Part shown: piece after piece, positions 8,124-16,007 of the stretch
How positions within the stretch are numbered: the stretch's first letter is position 1
Layout: the number at the start of each line of letters is the position of its first letter
Origin: Anaerolineales bacterium
Lineage (GTDB): Bacteria; Chloroflexota; Anaerolineae; Anaerolineales; UBA11858
Assembly: GCA_018335275.1 (NCBI GenBank)
Contig: JAGXKM010000015.1
Coordinates: 1-34,508 of the forward strand
Reading direction: 5' to 3'
Length of the DNA: 34,508 nucleotides
Position numbers and translations under genes: made by a program
The notes under the pieces: generated by a model
What the model saw: only the letters and a program-made list of their open reading frames with translations
What the model was told of the DNA's origin: nothing
Database searches by the model: none

Positions 8124-8285
8124 TTAGTGATCTTTTTTCAATTGCTGTCCTAATGAGATCATGATCTCGCCAAGGGAGAGCATCAAGTGACGTAAAAGAG
8201 CACTCCTGGGCTGCAGATCGGTGTCTGCGCGATTTGCATGTTCTTTGGCTTGGCCCATCGCGTTGTGCTTTCTGTCATCTTTCAT
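8124..8285 (-). CDS. 53-residue protein, first gene of the SHOCT-like operon
   Basis: A short protein, MKDDRKHNAMGQAKEHANRA at the N-terminus, then a hydrophobic amphipathic helix (SALLRHLMLSLGEIMISLGQ) ending QLKKDH. I do not recognise the family. An in-frame ATG at 8306 would add seven residues but has no ribosome site; the ATG at 8285 has AGGGGA eight bases upstream. A consensus promoter ends about 50 bases before it, which argues that it is a real first gene. It lies 37 bp before the DUF2089 gene. The helix could associate with membrane or act as a small partner of the regulator. Confidence 0.65.
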   Translation of the reverse strand: MKDDRKHNAMGQAKEHANRADTDLQPRSALLRHLMLSLGEIMISLGQQLKKDH

Positions 8286-8310
8286 GAGGTTCTTCCCCTT
8301 TTTCATTGAA

Positions 8311-8350
8311 AAACAAACATCTTGTTTTATTGTATTGAAATTTTATCAAT
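8311..8350 (-). promoter_or_regulatory. Two inverted repeats at the SHOCT-like operon promoter (candidate operator)
   Basis: ATTGA (8334-8338) and TCAAT (8346-8350) flank the -10 hexamer, and AAACAA (8311-8316) pairs with TTGTTT (8322-8327) in the early transcribed region. Both fit a repressor-type operator, perhaps for the DUF2089 protein. The region is AT-rich, so chance is possible. Confidence 0.35.
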
Positions 8351-8367
8351 AATTTTTACATTGTCAA
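8340..8367 (-). promoter_or_regulatory. Sigma70-type promoter of the SHOCT-like operon
   Basis: On the reverse strand a perfect TTGACA (8367-8362), a 16-base spacer and TAAAAT (8345-8340) lie upstream of the 53-residue gene. Transcription would start near 8333. It is the best promoter match in the window. Confidence 0.75.
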
Positions 8368-8448
8368 GGGTAAAAGATTAATATTTTTTATATATAGATT
8401 GATATTATGTATATTATGTTCAATTAATTCTGGGGTCGGGTGGCTTTA

Positions 8449-8476
8449 AAAGAAAAAAACCCAGGGTGACCCTGGG
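8449..8476 (-). terminator. Terminator of the LysM/M23 lipoprotein operon
   Basis: Reading leftward, CCCAGGG, loop TCA, CCCTGGG is followed by TTTTTTTCTTTT. It lies 33 bp after the stop of the last lipoprotein gene (8509). Confidence 0.92.
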
Positions 8477-8508
8477 CAGAGATGCCTAAAAATCCGGAAA
8501 GGGTTCTG

Positions 8509-9984
8509 TCAATTGTCGGCTTTGAGGAAACTTGTAAACTCCGCATTTTCACTGGCAATAACCGTTTCTTGGAAATGCGTCATGGTCCCTTTATATTCCT
8601 CTTCCCCGTTGTGAGCGACCCAGCCCCCGAGGTTGAAGGGGATGATTCCTCCGGCGGGGATCCACTCCCCGTTATATTTTCGGGCCATGTGGATGTGAGT
8701 GCCTGTGCTTTCGCCGCCTTCACAAGAGGGGTGGCCAAGAGGATCGCCTGTTTCAAGCTGCACGCCAGCAGAGACCCTTTCGGAGCTGCCGATGTGAAGG
8801 TAGAACAACACCCAGCCTGTGCGCGGGTCTCCGTCTCCGTCTAAATCCAGTTCCACGACCCCATCTTCCGAGCGAGCCACGACGCCGTTGGCGGATGCCA
8901 CAGCCCACTGTTTGGAGGGCTCACAGCCTCCGGCCACACCGGGAGGCGCAAAATCGAGCGCAGCCCAGGGTTGGCCTTTTCCCCAGCCGGTGTGGGGTCC
9001 TCCTGTATAGGCCCATGTTTCGCCGTCCTCAAAAGGCAAGCGCAGGCTGGGTTGGGTGAGGCTTCCGGGGATGTGAGGTGGTGTGTCCCAGGGGTCGGGA
9101 AAATAAGTCAGAAATGTGTCAGCGTAACCTTCCGGACCGACCGCTTGATCGTATGCTTCATGGGACATGATCTGGGAAAAGTAGTACTGGAGGGCCACCG
9201 TGGCCGCGTTTTGCCAGGGATCGGGGTGTTCGATCGTGCCGTCAGGATGTTCCAGGGTTTCCACTTGACCTGTCAGCCAACCGTAATACCCCTGGTTGAG
9301 TGTATTCGCTGCCCAGACCAACTGGATATGGAGCCCTTCATATCCTTTTTCTTCGTGCCCCAGGGGGTAGAGGTCGATGTTATCTGGAGGCACCGGGTTG
9401 GTGAGCGCTTGGGTCTGGTATTCAAGCAGGATGAGCAAAAGTTGGGGGCTGATGCTGAAATTCTTGGAAATGTATTCCACAATTTCAGCCCCTGATCTGT
9501 ATCTACCAGCTGCCAATTGGTTGTGATCTTTCAGCCACCCATCTTGAGCGTTGATGAAAGCGGTCGCGTCGAAACCGCGCTGTGCGGGACCGTTGATGAA
9601 TAAGCTGTTGGGGAGGATTTTGAACGCTGTTCCCCAAAGGGGTTCATAATAAATGGGGATCTTTAGGGGCAGGCCGGCCGGCAGCGTGGTCACTTCATCA
9701 GGGATAACAGGGTTGGCTTTCAGGATCTGATCTTCCGTGGTGTTAAACCGGTCGGCCAGCGTCGGCAAGGTGTCCCCGGTCTGGGCTTCATAATCCACCA
9801 GTTCTCCTGGAGCAAATGCGGGGCGGGAGGGAATCGGGGTCGGAGAGACGATGGGGGTGGGGGTGGATGTGGGCTGCGGGGTATCCACTGGCTCGGGGTC
9901 CTGTACCTGACAGGAGGATAGCACAGCGGCAGCAGCGATGAGGATGAAAACTGTAAAGATCTTTTCTTGTTTCACCTGTAACAT
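8509..9984 (-). CDS. LysM / SLT-like / M23 peptidase lipoprotein, copy 3
   Basis: 491 residues, third of three tandem paralogues. A lipoprotein signal ends in LSSC (C25), then a Thr/Pro linker, then LysM (about 64-110, YEAQTGDTLPTLADRF). Residues about 165-310 form a helical domain with ISPQLLLILLEYQTQ (E188), WAANTLNQGYYGW and ATVALQYYFSQ, which recalls lysozyme-like transglycosylase domains. Residues about 315-455 are an M23-type metallopeptidase: H331 and D344 (GGPHTGWGKGQPWAALDF), H397 (YLH) and H430/H432 (GTHIHMARKYNGEW). It should act outside the membrane on peptidoglycan. No strong Shine-Dalgarno site is visible; the start lies 6 bp after the upstream stop, consistent with coupled translation. 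Confidence 0.9.
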   Translation of the reverse strand: MLQVKQEKIFTVFILIAAAAVLSSCQVQDPEPVDTPQPTSTPTPIVSPTPIPSRPAFAPGELVDYEAQTGDTLPTLADRFNTTEDQILKANPVIPDEVTTLPAGLPLKIPIYYEPLWGTAFKILPNSLFINGPAQRGFDATAFINAQDGWLKDHNQLAAGRYRSGAEIVEYISKNFSISPQLLLILLEYQTQALTNPVPPDNIDLYPLGHEEKGYEGLHIQLVWAANTLNQGYYGWLTGQVETLEHPDGTIEHPDPWQNAATVALQYYFSQIMSHEAYDQAVGPEGYADTFLTYFPDPWDTPPHIPGSLTQPSLRLPFEDGETWAYTGGPHTGWGKGQPWAALDFAPPGVAGGCEPSKQWAVASANGVVARSEDGVVELDLDGDGDPRTGWVLFYLHIGSSERVSAGVQLETGDPLGHPSCEGGESTGTHIHMARKYNGEWIPAGGIIPFNLGGWVAHNGEEEYKGTMTHFQETVIASENAEFTSFLKADN

Positions 9985-9990
9985 GTGTTG

Positions 9991-11643
9991 TTATTTTGTT
10001 CGTGTAATTTTTCTTCCTGCTGTCTCGACCGGGCTGGCGATCACGGTTTGTCCGTCTTTGATCAGGCTTCCTTCGTAGGGTTCCTCTCCGCTTCGTACGG
10101 ACCAGCCGCTGAGGATGAATGGGATGGGGCCGTTGGCTTCCATCCACTCTCCGTTGTATTTTCGGGCCATGTGCACATGGGTCCCGGTGGCGACTCCCCC
10201 TTCGCAGGATGGGTGACCCAGTTTGTCGCCAATCTGGACGTCATCACCTTCCTGGACACGCAGTCCATCTTCCGAAATGTGTAAGTATAACAAAACCCAA
10301 TCGGTTTGTTCGTTCATATCTCCGTCTCGGTCGATGGTCACCACTCCATTTCCGGCACGGACAATTTTACCAGACATGGAGGCAGTCACATAGGCAGAAG
10401 ATTTTATGCATCCTCCTGAAATACTTGGAGGCCCGAAATCGATAGCGGACCAGGAACCTTCCCGCTCCCAGGCTCCGTGCGGTCCGCCCGTGTAGTTCCA
10501 AGAGGAACCCATCCGGAACGGCAGCGCCATGGCGGGCTGTTTGAGATCAGGCGGAAAGAGGGGTTCGTATCTTCTTCTCCGGGGCTCGGGATCGCCGAAC
10601 ATCTCCCGGTACTTGGCGGGGAACCCGTTCTCGTAATTCACAGCCTGAATCCATTCGCCGCTGTCTTTGACCTGAGAGAAGAAATACTGCAGAGCCACTG
10701 TGCCTGCGTTTAATTCCGGGTAGATGCGGGCTGTAATATCCTGGTGCTCTTTTTGGGGACTGGAGAGGTGAATCTCCGTCAACCGGCCTTCCCTCCACCC
10801 GTAATAGCCGATCGAGAGCTGGTTGACCGCCCAACGCAGCTGGCGGACCAGGCCTTGTTCCTCGTAGTCCACGTGCCCAAGGGGGTACTTCAACTCGCGC
10901 AGGTTGGAGGGCTGACCGAAGACCCACCCGCTCTGGTATTCCAGGAGAGCGAGCAGGAGATAGGGGTTGACGGAGTTGTTTTCAGCGATTCGGGCCACGA
11001 TTTCTCCACCGCTGATCTTGGTCGTCGTCAAGTATGCACTGTACGTGCTCAGATAGCCCCCGGCTTGCTCCACATAGGCCACCACATCCTCAGGGAAATC
11101 TGAAGAGCGGATGATCGCCGGTGAGTAAACGAACTCGCTGTCCGGCAGTAAGTGTCTTTTGGATGGGAAGTTGATGAATACACGCGGGATGAACAATACC
11201 TGTCCCGGATCGATAAAGGATTCCTTGGGGATCGATTGTTCGGATTTAATATCCTCTTCCAAAACCCCAAAATGGGTGGCCACGACGGAGAGGGTGTCTC
11301 CCGCTTGCGCTTGATAAGTGAAAGGAATTTGGTTCACGCTGGGGGTGGGGACGGGGGTGTTGGTGGGCACCTCGGTTGGCGTGGGAAGAGGTGTGGAGGT
11401 GAAGGTGGGGGTGGGAACACTTGTCTCCGTGGGGATGACCGCTGTGTTTGGGACCGAGGTGGGAGCGGATGTCTCCGTGGGCGCTGTGGTGGGTGGATTG
11501 GTGGGTGAGGGGCCGAAGGTCGGGGTGGCATAGGCGGGAGGAGGCAGGAACGTAGGAGGGCTGTTCCGGGGCAGGTTACAGCCGGAAAAAGTGATCAGTA
11601 TTAAGAATAAGAAAAGCAAACGGATGTGTTTCACGACCACCAC
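9991..11643 (-). CDS. LysM / SLT-like / M23 peptidase lipoprotein, copy 2
   Basis: 550 residues counted from the GTG at 11643; a second GTG at 11634 (giving the more typical MKHIRLLFLF start) is equally possible. Lipobox FSGC (C22), then an unusually long Thr/Pro linker of about 80 residues, then LysM (about 108-153). The helical middle domain has VNPYLLLALLEYQSGW (E235), LRWAVNQLSIGYYGW and NAGTVALQYFFSQ. The M23 domain has H389, D402, H455 and H489/H491, all intact. The start lies 3 bp after the upstream stop, with no clear ribosome site, so translation is probably coupled. The GT-rich DNA at about 11340-11530 is the linker's coding sequence. Confidence 0.9.
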   Translation of the reverse strand: MVVVKHIRLLFLFLILITFSGCNLPRNSPPTFLPPPAYATPTFGPSPTNPPTTAPTETSAPTSVPNTAVIPTETSVPTPTFTSTPLPTPTEVPTNTPVPTPSVNQIPFTYQAQAGDTLSVVATHFGVLEEDIKSEQSIPKESFIDPGQVLFIPRVFINFPSKRHLLPDSEFVYSPAIIRSSDFPEDVVAYVEQAGGYLSTYSAYLTTTKISGGEIVARIAENNSVNPYLLLALLEYQSGWVFGQPSNLRELKYPLGHVDYEEQGLVRQLRWAVNQLSIGYYGWREGRLTEIHLSSPQKEHQDITARIYPELNAGTVALQYFFSQVKDSGEWIQAVNYENGFPAKYREMFGDPEPRRRRYEPLFPPDLKQPAMALPFRMGSSWNYTGGPHGAWEREGSWSAIDFGPPSISGGCIKSSAYVTASMSGKIVRAGNGVVTIDRDGDMNEQTDWVLLYLHISEDGLRVQEGDDVQIGDKLGHPSCEGGVATGTHVHMARKYNGEWMEANGPIPFILSGWSVRSGEEPYEGSLIKDGQTVIASPVETAGRKITRTK

Positions 11644-11646
11644 GGT

Positions 11647-13152
11647 TTAATGTTGAATGAGGTTAACTTCTGTTCTTCTGTCTTCAGCTCGAATCGTTTG
11701 GGAACCCCGGTGGAGTGCGCCTTCGTAAAGGATTCCATACCCCTCTGAAATCCAGCCTCCGAGGTCAAAAGGTATATCTTGGTCCGCCGGGATCCATTCC
11801 CCATTATACCGCCGGGCGATGTGCAGGTGGGTGCCTGTTGAAAAGCCGCCCTCGCAGGAGGGGTGGCCGATTCTATCCCCGGTTTTAAGCTGCCTGCCGA
11901 CCTCAACCCGATCCCGGCTTTCGATGTGAAAATATAAGAGGGACCAACCTGTTTGTTCGTAAGCATCGCCGTCCAGGCTCTGCACCACGGCGCCTTCATC
12001 CGAATGCACGACCCGCCCGTCCGCGGCCGCGACCACCCATTCGTCGCTGGCCACACACCCCAGATTTCCCGGAGGTGGGGCGAAGTCAAGCGCAGCCCAG
12101 GCGGATCCCGAATCCCATCCGCTGTGAGGTCCTCCTGTGAAGGCCCAGGTCACGCCGGGTTCAAAGGGCAGCGCCAGGGGAGGTTGGGTGAGGTCTTCTG
12201 GAATCAAAGGATGATAATCGTACCCAAAGGGGTAACCAAAAAGGCCACGATAGGTGGCAAAGAGCCCGTCCTCAGAGACAGCGCGGGTCCATGGCTTGTA
12301 GGGCAGAAGTTGGGAAAACAAGTGCTGGATGCCAGCTGTCCCGGCGTTAATCGAGGCGTTGATGGGTACGTTAATGTCCTCAGGTAACCGCCAGCTGGCG
12401 ACCCCCTTTACCCGCCAGAGGTAGTACCCTCGATTGAGTTCGTTGGCAGCCCATGCCGTTTGCCTGTACAGGCCCTCATACCCTAACTCCTCGTAGCCCA
12501 TGGGGTAGACCTCATCCCCAATCTGGTTTTCAGTCACCCACTGACTTTGGTGTTCGAGCACAGAAATTAATAGGCGGGGGTTAACAGAGTAATCTCTGGC
12601 CACATCAGAAAGGATTTCTGGACCGGTTAAGGTTTCTCCGTTGACCTCCTCTTCGTATTTCGTGATCGCTCCTCCATACTCCTCGAGGACAGCTTTGGTA
12701 TCAAATTGGGCAGCATAGGGTCCATAAACTAACTCTGAATTGGGGATGATTTTAAAGCTTGGACCGGGATCGCTGTAAGTGGGTGGGGGGATGACAAGTT
12801 CCTGCCCGACATAGATCAGGTTGGGGTTGGTGATGTCATTCGCTTGCGCGATCTGTTCGGGGAGGATTTGATATCGATACCCGATCTTTTTGAGCGTATC
12901 CCCCGATTGGACGACGTAATGTTCTTTTTGTGTTCGAAGTGTGGGTAAGGGCTGGGGCTTGTTCGGGGTGGGTGTGAGGAGGGGTTGATTTGGGTCTTGC
13001 GTGGGTGCTTGGTAGGGATTAGGTGTCGGGGAATGCTCCGCTTGACCCTCAACCTCTGAGAAATTGATGTAGGGGGCAGTGTGGGCGCGTTTTGTGCACC
13101 CCGCTATCAGAACCACTATGGAGCAGAAAATGATTTTCTTTGACAGCGACAT
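11647..13152 (-). CDS. LysM / SLT-like / M23 peptidase lipoprotein, copy 1
   Basis: 501 residues from the ATG at 13152, chosen because MSLSKKIIFCSIVVLIAGC is a compact lipoprotein signal (C19); an ATG at 13173 would add seven residues, and neither has a good ribosome site. A Pro-rich linker leads to LysM (about 77-122, YVVQSGDTLKKIGYRY). The middle domain has VNPRLLISVLEHQSQW (E200), AANELNRGYYLW and NAGTAGIQHLFSQL. The M23 domain has H343, D356, H409 and H442/H444. First gene of the lipoprotein operon. It is closest to copy 3 in the M23 domain (AWAALDFAPP against PWAALDFAPP). Confidence 0.9.
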   Translation of the reverse strand: MSLSKKIIFCSIVVLIAGCTKRAHTAPYINFSEVEGQAEHSPTPNPYQAPTQDPNQPLLTPTPNKPQPLPTLRTQKEHYVVQSGDTLKKIGYRYQILPEQIAQANDITNPNLIYVGQELVIPPPTYSDPGPSFKIIPNSELVYGPYAAQFDTKAVLEEYGGAITKYEEEVNGETLTGPEILSDVARDYSVNPRLLISVLEHQSQWVTENQIGDEVYPMGYEELGYEGLYRQTAWAANELNRGYYLWRVKGVASWRLPEDINVPINASINAGTAGIQHLFSQLLPYKPWTRAVSEDGLFATYRGLFGYPFGYDYHPLIPEDLTQPPLALPFEPGVTWAFTGGPHSGWDSGSAWAALDFAPPPGNLGCVASDEWVVAAADGRVVHSDEGAVVQSLDGDAYEQTGWSLLYFHIESRDRVEVGRQLKTGDRIGHPSCEGGFSTGTHLHIARRYNGEWIPADQDIPFDLGGWISEGYGILYEGALHRGSQTIRAEDRRTEVNLIQH

Positions 13153-13457
13153 AACCCAGGTTTCGGATCCCATTTTACGTGTATTGTGTATTATTATTAC
13201 TCTATTATGGAATAGATTGCAAGATTGATGCCGTAGATGGGGACATTATGCGTGAAAAGAAGTGCATTTAATATGTACAGATTCCCTTTATCCCCTTGCA
13301 GCGCACCCATTATTTGCTCCCCGGGGCCCTTTAGAAGAGGTGAAAGAACATTATAATATGGGAAGGTTGCTTGCGAAGAAGGTGAGATCGTTTTCGTGAA
13401 AAGTGAATGACAGGGATAAGTTTATCACCGGATCTGTTTTGAAGGCAGGGAGCAAAG
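13153..13457. other. Divergent intergenic region, lipoprotein operon and metallophosphoesterase
   Basis: 305 bases. On the reverse strand a weak promoter is possible: TTGCAA, 17 bases, TAATAA. Within that spacer is an inverted repeat TCTATT-ATGG-AATAGA (13201-13216) that could be an operator. The rightward gene has AGGGAG (about 13448) before its ATG. No reading frame with coding character is seen. Confidence 0.35.
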
Positions 13458-14186
13458 ATGACCATTCTCGTGATTTCTGATATACATGCCAACAGGACAG
13501 CCTTAGAAGCTGTCCTTGAAGATGCTGGATCGTTTGATGAGGTCTGGTGTTTAGGCGATGTTGTGGGGTACGGCCCTGATCCTAATTCGTGTGTGGAGAT
13601 CGTCCGTGAGTTGCCGGATTTGGTTTGTCTAAGAGGAAATCATGACAGCGCAGTGGCGGGTTTAGCGGAGAACACAAAATTCAACCCAACCGCTCAGAAA
13701 GCCCTGGAGTGGACGGAGCAGGAGCTCAACGCGGGGAACCTTACCTATATCAAAGAGTTACCGACCCATGCGGAAATGGATGAGGTGACCTTGGCCCATG
13801 GAAGCCCTCGCGATCCGGTTTGGGAATATATTATGGACCCCTATACCGCGACCGCTAACTTTGATTTCTTTTCTACTCCTTATTGTTTGGTTGGTCATTC
13901 CCATATCCCTTTCTTATATTTTTATCGGAGCGAGGAAGAGCTCGCACAAAGGCGGAATTTAGAGTTAGGAGAGGCGGTGGAGCTTCCCGGCAGAGCCCTC
14001 CTCAATCCCGGCTCTGTGGGTCAACCCCGCGATAATGACCCCCGGGCTTCCTATGCGGTTTTCGAGCCAGAAAAACGAATGTGGATTCCCCACCGGGTTG
14101 TTTATGATGTTGAAGCGGTCCAGGCCCGAATGAAAGAGGCGGGATTACCCCTGACGTATATTCAAAGGATTGCCCATGGTTGGTGA
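13458..14186 (+). CDS. Calcineurin-like metallophosphoesterase (YfcE/MJ0936-type)
   Basis: 242 residues with the full two-metal phosphoesterase set: D8 and H10 (SDIHAN), D34 (GDVVGYGPDP), N61 and H62 (RGNHD), H114 (LAHGSPRDP) and H147/H149 (GHSHIPF). The GYGPDPN extension is typical of the metallophosphoesterase-2 group of small cytoplasmic enzymes that hydrolyse phosphodiesters or phosphomonoesters; the true substrate is unknown. C-terminal residues RALLNPGSVGQPRDNDPRAS match the family's closing motif. An AGGGAG site lies just before the ATG. The DUF4349 gene follows 67 bp downstream on the same strand and may be cotranscribed. Confidence 0.93.
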   Translation: MTILVISDIHANRTALEAVLEDAGSFDEVWCLGDVVGYGPDPNSCVEIVRELPDLVCLRGNHDSAVAGLAENTKFNPTAQKALEWTEQELNAGNLTYIKELPTHAEMDEVTLAHGSPRDPVWEYIMDPYTATANFDFFSTPYCLVGHSHIPFLYFYRSEEELAQRRNLELGEAVELPGRALLNPGSVGQPRDNDPRASYAVFEPEKRMWIPHRVVYDVEAVQARMKEAGLPLTYIQRIAHGW

Positions 14187-14253
14187 GGGAACTTTTTTAC
14201 GAACTAGTACGTCATAAAAGTAAGATCGGATTCATTGCTAAGGAGGGCAAGCC

Positions 14254-15201
14254 ATGTACAAAAGGATCATTCCCATTCTTCTATTTCTTTTTTTGTTTGC
14301 AGGTTGTTCCACTGGCAGGTCAGCCCTGCAGCCGGAAGCTGCCTTGGAGAAGGGGACAGGGTTGGTGAGCGGCGGAGATAATCGCAGCCAGTCTTTTGAT
14401 GCATCTGGACAGTCAGGGAGTGACTCATCCCTTTCTTCATATTCGGGAGAGGAATCAGGGCAGAGGCTGGAAAGGATGGTGATTAAAAACGCGAATCTTT
14501 CCATTGTCGTCGAGAACCCGTCAGAAAGCATGGATGACGTCAGCCAGATGGCCTCGGAGATGGGGGGATATGTGGTATCTTCTAATCTCACTCAGGTCAG
14601 AACCGATCGTGGAGTGGAAGTTCCCCAGGCCCGGATCACCATCCGTGTGCCGTCAGATAAATTGGAGCAAGCCCTGGAAGACATCAAAACAGGGGCCGGC
14701 AAGGTGTTGTCGGAAAACGTCTCAGGGGAGGATGTGACCAAGGAATACACAGACCTGGAGTCCCGCCTGCGCCATTTGAACAGCGCGGAGGAGAAATTAA
14801 GCCAGATCATGGATGAGGCGGCGGACACAGAGGATGTGCTCCGCGTGTACAACCGGTTGGTGGAGGTCCAGGAGGAAATCGAAATGGTCAAAGGGCAGAT
14901 GCAGTATTATGAACAGTCAGCTGCTCTCTCCGCGATCAGCGTGACCATTCAGGCCAATGAAGCAGTTCAACCGCTGAAGATTGGAAACTGGCAGCCTGTG
15001 GGCGTGGCTAAAAAAGCGATCCAGGCTTTGATCAACACCCTGCAGTTCTTTGGTGATGCCGCTATTTGGTTGGGTTTGTTTGTTCTCCCTGTCCTGCTAA
15101 TCATTTACTTTCCGATTCGTTTTGCCTGGAAAGGGCTCAAGCGGCTGTTTGGGTCAAAAAAATCCTCTGAAAAGGATGCCTCAGAACAAGACGAGGGATA
15201 A
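14254..15201 (+). CDS. DUF4349 lipoprotein
   Basis: 315 residues. Lipobox FAGC (C18) after a hydrophobic signal, then a Ser/Gly-rich linker. Residues about 70-260 are the DUF4349 domain: LERMVIKNANLSIVVENPSE, then MGGYVVSSNL, VRVPSDKLEQALEDI-like repeats, a coiled coil (YTDLESRLRHLNSAEEKL to EEIEMVKGQMQYYEQ) and the strand ISVTIQANE. A C-terminal membrane segment (about 267-290) is followed by a basic tail. So it is tethered at both ends, with the domain outside. Function of the family is unknown. AGGAGGGCAAGCC precedes the ATG. A strong terminator follows. Confidence 0.93.
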   Translation: MYKRIIPILLFLFLFAGCSTGRSALQPEAALEKGTGLVSGGDNRSQSFDASGQSGSDSSLSSYSGEESGQRLERMVIKNANLSIVVENPSESMDDVSQMASEMGGYVVSSNLTQVRTDRGVEVPQARITIRVPSDKLEQALEDIKTGAGKVLSENVSGEDVTKEYTDLESRLRHLNSAEEKLSQIMDEAADTEDVLRVYNRLVEVQEEIEMVKGQMQYYEQSAALSAISVTIQANEAVQPLKIGNWQPVGVAKKAIQALINTLQFFGDAAIWLGLFVLPVLLIIYFPIRFAWKGLKRLFGSKKSSEKDASEQDEG

Positions 15202-15221
15202 TAGGTTTACGCTGCAGATTG

Positions 15222-15256
15222 AAACCTGGGACCGATATCGGTCCCAGGTTTTTTTA
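15222..15256 (+). terminator. Intrinsic terminator after the DUF4349 gene
   Basis: A 30-bp perfect palindrome (AAACCTGGGACCGAT / ATCGGTCCCAGGTTT) is followed by more T residues. It separates the DUF4349 unit from rsmG. Confidence 0.93.
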
Positions 15257-15262
15257 TGGGGG

Positions 15263-15289
15263 TTGAAAAAGCAGGCTGTGGTTTATAAT
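15263..15289 (+). promoter_or_regulatory. rsmG promoter, implying a leaderless start
   Basis: TTGAAA (15263-15268), a short 15-base spacer and a perfect TATAAT (15284-15289). Transcription would begin 7-8 bases after the -10, at or next to the ATG at 15297. The other ATG (15288) lies inside the -10. Confidence 0.5.
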
Positions 15290-15296
15290 GTGGGAT

Positions 15297-16007
15297 ATGA
15301 AAACTTTGATCGAAGAGACCCAAGATTTAATCGGGCTGTCATTGACCCCCTACCAAATCAGCCAGCTTAAACGGTACAGGCAAGAGTTGGAGATATGGAA
15401 CGAGCGCTACAGTTTGACAGCGATCCATGATCCGGAAAAAGTGCGCGTGAAGCATTTTCTGGATTCCTTTAGTTGTTATTTGGCTATGGAGAACACCCCG
15501 GTTGAAACACTGATTGATGTGGGAAGCGGGCCGGGGTTTCCCGGCATACCTTTGAAAATATTGCTGCCTGAACTCAAGGTAACTCTGGTTGATTCAGTAA
15601 GAAAAAAAACCGATTTTTGCCAGCATATCGTCGACGTCTTGCATTTGGAAGGGATTGATGTCAAACGGGAAAGGGCAGAGCGGCTGGCGAACGACCCGCG
15701 GTACCGGGAGAAATACGACTGGGCTGTGGCGCGGGCGGTAGCGCACCTGAGTGAGCTTTCCGAATATTTGATCCCTTTTGTCAGGTTGGGGGGGCGGATG
15801 CTGGCTATGAAAGGGGAAAGCGGACCGGCAGAGGCACATGAAGCCAGCGAGGCCATCAAACTACTCGGAGGGGAATTATCCAGGGTGCGGCATCTCACCC
15901 TTCCCGGCGTGGCTGAAAATCGATATCTTGTGGTTGTTGAGAAAAAAGCGTCCACACCGGATCGCTTCCCCCGCCGGGTGGGAATACCTCAAAAACGCCC
16001 CCTGTGA
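15297..16007 (+). CDS. rsmG: 16S rRNA (guanine-527-N7)-methyltransferase RsmG (GidB)
   Basis: 236 residues. It methylates N7 of G527 in 16S rRNA using S-adenosylmethionine. Family marks: NERYSLTAIHDPEKV, KHFLDS, the SAM-binding DVGSGPGFPG loop (about 74-83), DSVRKKTDFC, the ARAVAHLSEL region, and the C-terminal RRVGIPQKRPL. Length is normal. I chose the ATG at 15297 over that at 15288 because the latter overlaps a TATAAT; no clear ribosome site precedes either. It is a single-gene unit after a strong terminator. Its TGA directly abuts the TGA of recF on the other strand. Confidence 0.95.
   Translation: MKTLIEETQDLIGLSLTPYQISQLKRYRQELEIWNERYSLTAIHDPEKVRVKHFLDSFSCYLAMENTPVETLIDVGSGPGFPGIPLKILLPELKVTLVDSVRKKTDFCQHIVDVLHLEGIDVKRERAERLANDPRYREKYDWAVARAVAHLSELSEYLIPFVRLGGRMLAMKGESGPAEAHEASEAIKLLGGELSRVRHLTLPGVAENRYLVVVEKKASTPDRFPRRVGIPQKRPL

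Noticed and set aside
11330-11540. GT-rich repetitive DNA that looks like a minisatellite
   Set aside because: It encodes the Thr/Pro-rich linker of lipoprotein copy 2 on the reverse strand.
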